Below the pieces are notes generated by a model that worked only from the letters and a program-made list of their open reading frames with translations, was not told where the DNA came from and searched no databases. The translations under genes and the position numbers were made by a program. Shown here one piece after another: positions 7,269 through 9,038 of a DNA stretch of 9,038 bases (within the stretch, counting starts at the first letter, position 1; each line of letters begins with the position of its first letter). The DNA comes from Helicobacteraceae bacterium (GTDB lineage: Bacteria > Campylobacterota > Campylobacteria > Campylobacterales > Sulfurimonadaceae), in assembly GCA_030642185.1 (NCBI GenBank), contig DAOWOG010000027.1, positions 1-9,038 of the forward strand, read 5' to 3'.

Positions 7269-7412
7269 CTAATCCATGTTGTTTCGATTGAGAAACAACA
7301 TGACTGCCACAAAAATAATAAGTGCACCGAACATAATCATCCAGATAAACATATCGGGACCGCCGACGCTCTCTATAAATGCATTAAAAGAAGAACTGTT
7401 TTGATCTTGCAT
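7269..7412 (-). CDS. Small single-pass membrane protein of 47 residues, unknown function
   Basis: An ATG at 7410-7412 (minus strand) opens a 47-codon frame ending in TAG at 7269-7271. GGAG lies six bases before the ATG, a well-placed ribosome binding site. The protein begins polar (MQDQNSSSFNAFIESVGGPD), has one strongly hydrophobic segment at about residues 21-41 (MFIWMIMFGALIIFVAVMLFL), and ends NRNNMD. That is a single transmembrane helix with a short basic/polar tail. The ATG is 14 bases after the stop of the 97-codon gene, in the same direction, so it is probably the third gene of a ppa operon. I do not recognise the family. The ribosome site, tight spacing and clean membrane profile argue that it is real. 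It could be a small subunit or regulator of a membrane complex, but nothing in the window says which. Confidence 0.65.
   Translation of the reverse strand: MQDQNSSSFNAFIESVGGPDMFIWMIMFGALIIFVAVMLFLNRNNMD
7275..7302. repeat. Perfect 11-bp inverted repeat at the convergent pgk / small-ORF end
   Basis: CATGTTGTTTC (7275-7285) and GAAACAACATG (7292-7302) flank a six-base loop. The hairpin starts 12 bases after the pgk stop and also covers the last codons of the 47-residue gene on the other strand. No T tract follows it in either direction, so it is not a textbook intrinsic terminator. It could stabilise 3' ends or terminate transcription both ways. A smaller TTAGC-gata-GCTAA repeat (7259-7272) spans both stop codons. 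Confidence 0.5.
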
Positions 7413-7426
7413 GATGTACTCCGTTA

Positions 7427-7720
7427 TTATTGTTCGTTGGTAAGATAAATCCAGAAATCTTTATGACTTCTTCCCTGATTTAAAAAGTAGATCTGTAAAA
7501 TGGCGACACGGTATAACGTGATAGACATTTTTACAAAAGGGATGATCAGCGTTAAAGGCATCCACCATGACTGCTTTTTTTCGCCTTTGCTCATAATCAT
7601 CTCTTCCATACCGATATTTTGACTCAGGTAGAGGCCAAACAAAAACGAAAAAAGAAAATTGAGCATAATGCCTAACAGCATATAGGCTGCCAGGTCCTGT
7701 TCATAAAATCCTGCGATCAT
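7427..7720 (-). CDS. Two-helix membrane protein of 97 residues, unknown function
   Basis: I do not recognise this protein. Two hydrophobic segments are visible. The first, at about residues 13-33, includes YMLLGIMLNFLFSFLFGLYL. The second, at about 53-80, includes MPLTLIIPFVKMSITLYRV. They are joined by a charged loop (MEEMIMSKGEKKQ), and the tail HKDFWIYLTNEQ is polar. The loop is rich in lysine and the N-terminus carries acidic residues (YEQD). It follows ppa by 30 bases on the same strand and is followed 14 bases later by another small membrane protein, so the three probably share one mRNA. No convincing Shine-Dalgarno precedes the ATG at 7718-7720. The frame is the same as that of ppa and stays open upstream for ten codons, encoding mostly hydrophobic residues, so the true start is uncertain. 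A coding role is likely from the membrane profile and spacing. Confidence 0.7.
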   Translation of the reverse strand: MIAGFYEQDLAAYMLLGIMLNFLFSFLFGLYLSQNIGMEEMIMSKGEKKQSWWMPLTLIIPFVKMSITLYRVAILQIYFLNQGRSHKDFWIYLTNEQ

Positions 7721-7750
7721 ACTTATGAGGGAAAACGTAAAGCAGAATGC

Positions 7751-8266
7751 TTATACGTTATCGATCGCATCTTGAAGAATTTTTGTTGCAGATGCTTTAT
7801 TTTGAAAGTCTTTGACTTTAACCCACTTGTTTGGTTCAAGCATTTTGTAGGTTTCAAAGAAGTTTTTGATTTTATCAAGCGTGTGTGCAGGAAGATCGTC
7901 AATGTCTTTGATCTCAGCATATGTCGGATCGATTTTAGAAGTCGGGACAGCAAGCAGTTTTTCATCGATACCGCTCTCATCTTCCATGATCAGTACACCG
8001 ATAAGACGGCAATTGATGACTGAACCGGCCTGCATAGGGTACTCGGTAAGGACCAGAACATCTGCCGGGTCACCATCTTGTGAAAGTGTGTTATTGACAA
8101 ATCCGTAATTTGCAGGATAGTACATTGCTGAGTGAAGAACACGGTCTACAACAACAGCACCGCTCTCTTTTTCGATTTCGTACTTAATATTCGAGCCATA
8201 TGGAATTTCTATGACCGCTTTGACTTTCTCAGGATTTTCTCCGTAACCGATTTTACTAAGATCCAT
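7751..8266 (-). CDS. ppa: Family I inorganic pyrophosphatase
   Basis: This soluble enzyme hydrolyses pyrophosphate to phosphate, pulling biosynthetic reactions forward. It has 171 residues, typical of the short bacterial type (E. coli about 176). The known metal and phosphate ligands are present: E20 in IEIP, K28 and E30 in IKYE, R42, Y54 in YPANYG, the central signature DGDPADV (D64, D66, D69), D96 and D101 in MEDESGID, K103, and Y140-K141. Alanine at 68 in the signature replaces the usual larger hydrophobic residue and should be harmless. AGAGAGG upstream on the minus strand supports the start. It is divergent from oadG, with a shared 202-base control region, and is probably first in an operon with two small membrane proteins. 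No sign of damage is seen. Confidence 0.96.
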   Translation of the reverse strand: MDLSKIGYGENPEKVKAVIEIPYGSNIKYEIEKESGAVVVDRVLHSAMYYPANYGFVNNTLSQDGDPADVLVLTEYPMQAGSVINCRLIGVLIMEDESGIDEKLLAVPTSKIDPTYAEIKDIDDLPAHTLDKIKNFFETYKMLEPNKWVKVKDFQNKASATKILQDAIDNV

Positions 8267-8301
8267 GTATAACCTCTCTCTTATTAATAAATATTTATGC
8301 G

Positions 8302-8307
8302 ATTGTA
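8302..8307 (-). promoter_or_regulatory. Candidate -10 box for ppa
   Basis: On the minus strand this reads TACAAT, one mismatch from TATAAT, about 35 bases before the ppa start codon. The -35 region is poor (TTTTAG at 17-base spacing). The near-palindrome at 8321-8340 would lie over the -35 region, a position suited to control of ppa. Confidence 0.35.
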
Positions 8308-8320
8308 GCCAATAAATCCT

Positions 8321-8340
8321 AATACTAAAATTTGAGTATT
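8321..8340. promoter_or_regulatory. 20-base near-perfect palindrome, candidate operator
   Basis: AATACT (8321-8326) and AGTATT (8335-8340) flank AAAATTTG. Nine of the ten base pairs of the dyad match. A further AATACTC half-site at 8389-8395 forms a second inverted pair with GAGTATT at 8334-8340. It lies between two divergent promoters, which fits a dimeric regulator acting on ppa, oadG or both. The regulator is unknown. Confidence 0.4.
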
Positions 8341-8422
8341 GTTTCCAAACAGCACTGAGCGATTAAAAGTAACACTTGTGAAAATGTTAATACTCAGGCT
8401 TAGAGTAAAAAAGGTTTTAAAC

Positions 8423-8457
8423 ATCTTTATAATATCATACTTATAATCTTTATAATA
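8423..8457 (+). promoter_or_regulatory. Tandem TATAAT boxes and a 12-base direct repeat upstream of oadG
   Basis: ATCTTTATAATA occurs exactly twice (8423-8434 and 8446-8457), 23 bases apart, with a third TATAAT between them (8442-8447). The first box (8428-8433) is the best -10, because its transcript would include the AAGGTGA ribosome site at 8457-8463. The last box abuts that site and could not serve a normally led mRNA. No clear -35 is seen. Confidence 0.5.
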
Positions 8458-8468
8458 AGGTGAACTAA

Positions 8469-8714
8469 ATGGAAGTAAACCTCGTAGTAGAGGGCATGAA
8501 GTTTATGCTACTCGGTATGACGACAGTATTGCTGTTTCTTATCCTGATGATATTTATGATGAGCCTCATGTCCAAAATCATTCTCAAATATTTTCCTGAA
8601 CCTCAGATTGTTCCTAATGCAAGTGCAGCAAATAAACCAGGTTCAAATGCAACTCAGAAGAAGATCGCAGCCATCACGGCAGCGATCCTACACCATAAAC
8701 AAGTTAACAGTTAA
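8469..8714 (+). CDS. oadG: Oxaloacetate/sodium-pump decarboxylase gamma subunit (OadG family)
   Basis: The 81-residue protein has one N-terminal transmembrane helix (about residues 12-36, GMKFMLLGMTTVLLFLILMIFMM in part) followed by a flexible linker rich in Pro, Ala and Asn (PEPQIVPNASAANKPGSN). It ends with a short segment, KKIAAITAAILHHKQ, which has the AAI-x-AAI-x-x-H pattern of OadG-type subunits. In known sodium pumps the gamma chain anchors the alpha carboxyltransferase to the membrane beta subunit and helps bind zinc. AAGGTGA precedes the start at good spacing. An oadA-like gene starts nine bases after its stop, as expected. The window ends before any oadB, so whether a full sodium pump is present cannot be seen. 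A gamma-like anchor of a pyruvate carboxylase-type complex is the alternative. Confidence 0.85.
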   Translation: MEVNLVVEGMKFMLLGMTTVLLFLILMIFMMSLMSKIILKYFPEPQIVPNASAANKPGSNATQKKIAAITAAILHHKQVNS

Positions 8715-8723
8715 GGATTCTTA

Positions 8724-9038
8724 ATGGCCAAGAAATTTATTGATCTTATGGATACTACCTTCCGAGACGGATTTCAATCCGTTTTTGGAGGACGTGTATT
8801 ATTAAATGACTTTCTGCCTGCTGTGGAAGCAGCAAAAGAGGCGGGAATTACTCACTTTGAGTTTGGAGGCGGTGCCCGTTTTCAGGTGCCTTTTTTCTAT
8901 TTAAATGAAAATGCATTTGACAATATGGACAAATTTCGTGAAATTGTCGGTCCTGAAGCAAATCTTCAGACACTTGCTCGCGGCGTCAATACGGTTATGC
9001 TCGATACAGGTAGCCGTGAATTGGTCGATATGCATGCC
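8724..9038 (+). CDS. oadA: Biotin-dependent carboxyltransferase, OadA / pyruvate carboxylase subunit B-like, N-terminal part
   Basis: The first 105 residues are seen, and the gene runs off the window. DTTFRDGFQS (10-19) corresponds to the DTTLRDAHQS motif that opens the TIM-barrel carboxyltransferase domain of oxaloacetate decarboxylase alpha, transcarboxylase 5S and pyruvate carboxylase. R14, D15 (metal ligand) and Q18 are kept, while the usual Ala-His is Gly-Phe. FEFGGGARF (45-53) replaces the usual WGGATFD region. LARGVNT (84-90) keeps the arginine of the LLRG-x-N motif. The domain transfers carboxyl groups between biotin and pyruvate/oxaloacetate, but the biotin domain is not visible. AAGGA overlapping the oadG stop region supports the start. 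Together with oadG this suggests a sodium-pump decarboxylase or pyruvate carboxylase-like complex. The substitutions make the exact substrate uncertain. Confidence 0.82.
   Translation, partial: MAKKFIDLMDTTFRDGFQSVFGGRVLLNDFLPAVEAAKEAGITHFEFGGGARFQVPFFYLNENAFDNMDKFREIVGPEANLQTLARGVNTVMLDTGSRELVDMHA

Larger units (their letters stand above)
8267..8468. promoter_or_regulatory. Divergent control region between ppa and oadG
   Basis: This is a 202-base AT-rich gap between divergent genes, with no credible coding frame. It contains a candidate ppa -10 box, a 20-base near-palindrome with a distant extra half-site, TGTTT-cc-AAACA (8340-8351), TAACA/TGTTA (8370-8374, 8385-8389), and a run of three TATAAT boxes facing oadG. 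Its organisation suggests regulated transcription both ways. Confidence 0.6.

Noticed and set aside
7740..7752. AAGC-agaat-GCTT hairpin at the end of ppa, considered as a terminator
   Set aside because: The stem is only four base pairs, there is no T tract, and the downstream genes appear to be in the same operon.
7723..7980. 85-codon minus-strand frame overlapping ppa and its 3' end
   Set aside because: It is out of frame with ppa across conserved pyrophosphatase residues, is low in complexity and very basic, and does not continue into the membrane gene.
1..9038. Mobile elements, CRISPR arrays, tRNA/rRNA genes, toxin-antitoxin or defence systems
   Set aside because: I saw no transposase or integrase wording, no regularly spaced repeats, and no cloverleaf or rRNA sequence. 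All larger genes are recognisable central metabolism.

Overview
The window carries core carbon metabolism genes from what looks like a Campylobacterota (epsilonproteobacterial) genome, most likely of the Sulfurimonas/Sulfurovum type. This rests on recalled family resemblance, not on a search. The supporting features are a short-form glucose-6-phosphate isomerase, a phosphoglycerate kinase with the wording usual in that group, moderate-to-low GC with AT-rich promoters lacking clear -35 boxes, and a sodium-pump decarboxylase gamma subunit followed by a divergent biotin-dependent carboxyltransferase.

Layout. (1) Positions 2-196, + strand: the last 64 codons of pyruvate kinase. (2) Positions 278-1912, - strand: phosphoglucomutase (pgm), convergent with pyruvate kinase. 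(3) Positions 1913-2114: a divergent control region with several inverted repeats and a TATAAT box for the next operon. (4) Positions 2115-7262, + strand: a tight four-gene operon of gap, pgi, a short GT35 alpha-glucan phosphorylase-like gene and pgk, with junctions of a 1-base overlap, 25 bases and 3 bases. (5) Positions 7269-8266, - strand: ppa followed by two small membrane-protein genes of 97 and 47 codons. The last one ends 6 bases from pgk, tail to tail. (6) Positions 8267-8468: a second divergent control region, with a 20-base near-palindrome and three TATAAT boxes. (7) Positions 8469-9038, + strand: oadG and the start of an oadA-like gene, cut by the window end.

Together the genes connect stored glucan to glucose-1-phosphate (phosphorylase-like protein), glucose-6-phosphate (pgm), fructose-6-phosphate (pgi) and the reversible triose steps (gap, pgk). 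Pyruvate kinase lies downstream in glycolysis. The decarboxylase/carboxylase genes act at the pyruvate/oxaloacetate node, and pyrophosphatase pulls biosynthesis forward. In a chemolithoautotroph this set would mostly run towards sugar and glycogen, but that is inference.

Most of the window is ordinary housekeeping DNA, and I found no mobile element, CRISPR array, tRNA, rRNA or defence system. The points most worth checking are the phosphorylase-like protein, in which the family's PLP-binding lysine is read as threonine; a GAPDH whose NAD-selecting aspartate is threonine; two short membrane proteins behind ppa; and palindromic candidate operators in both divergent promoter regions.
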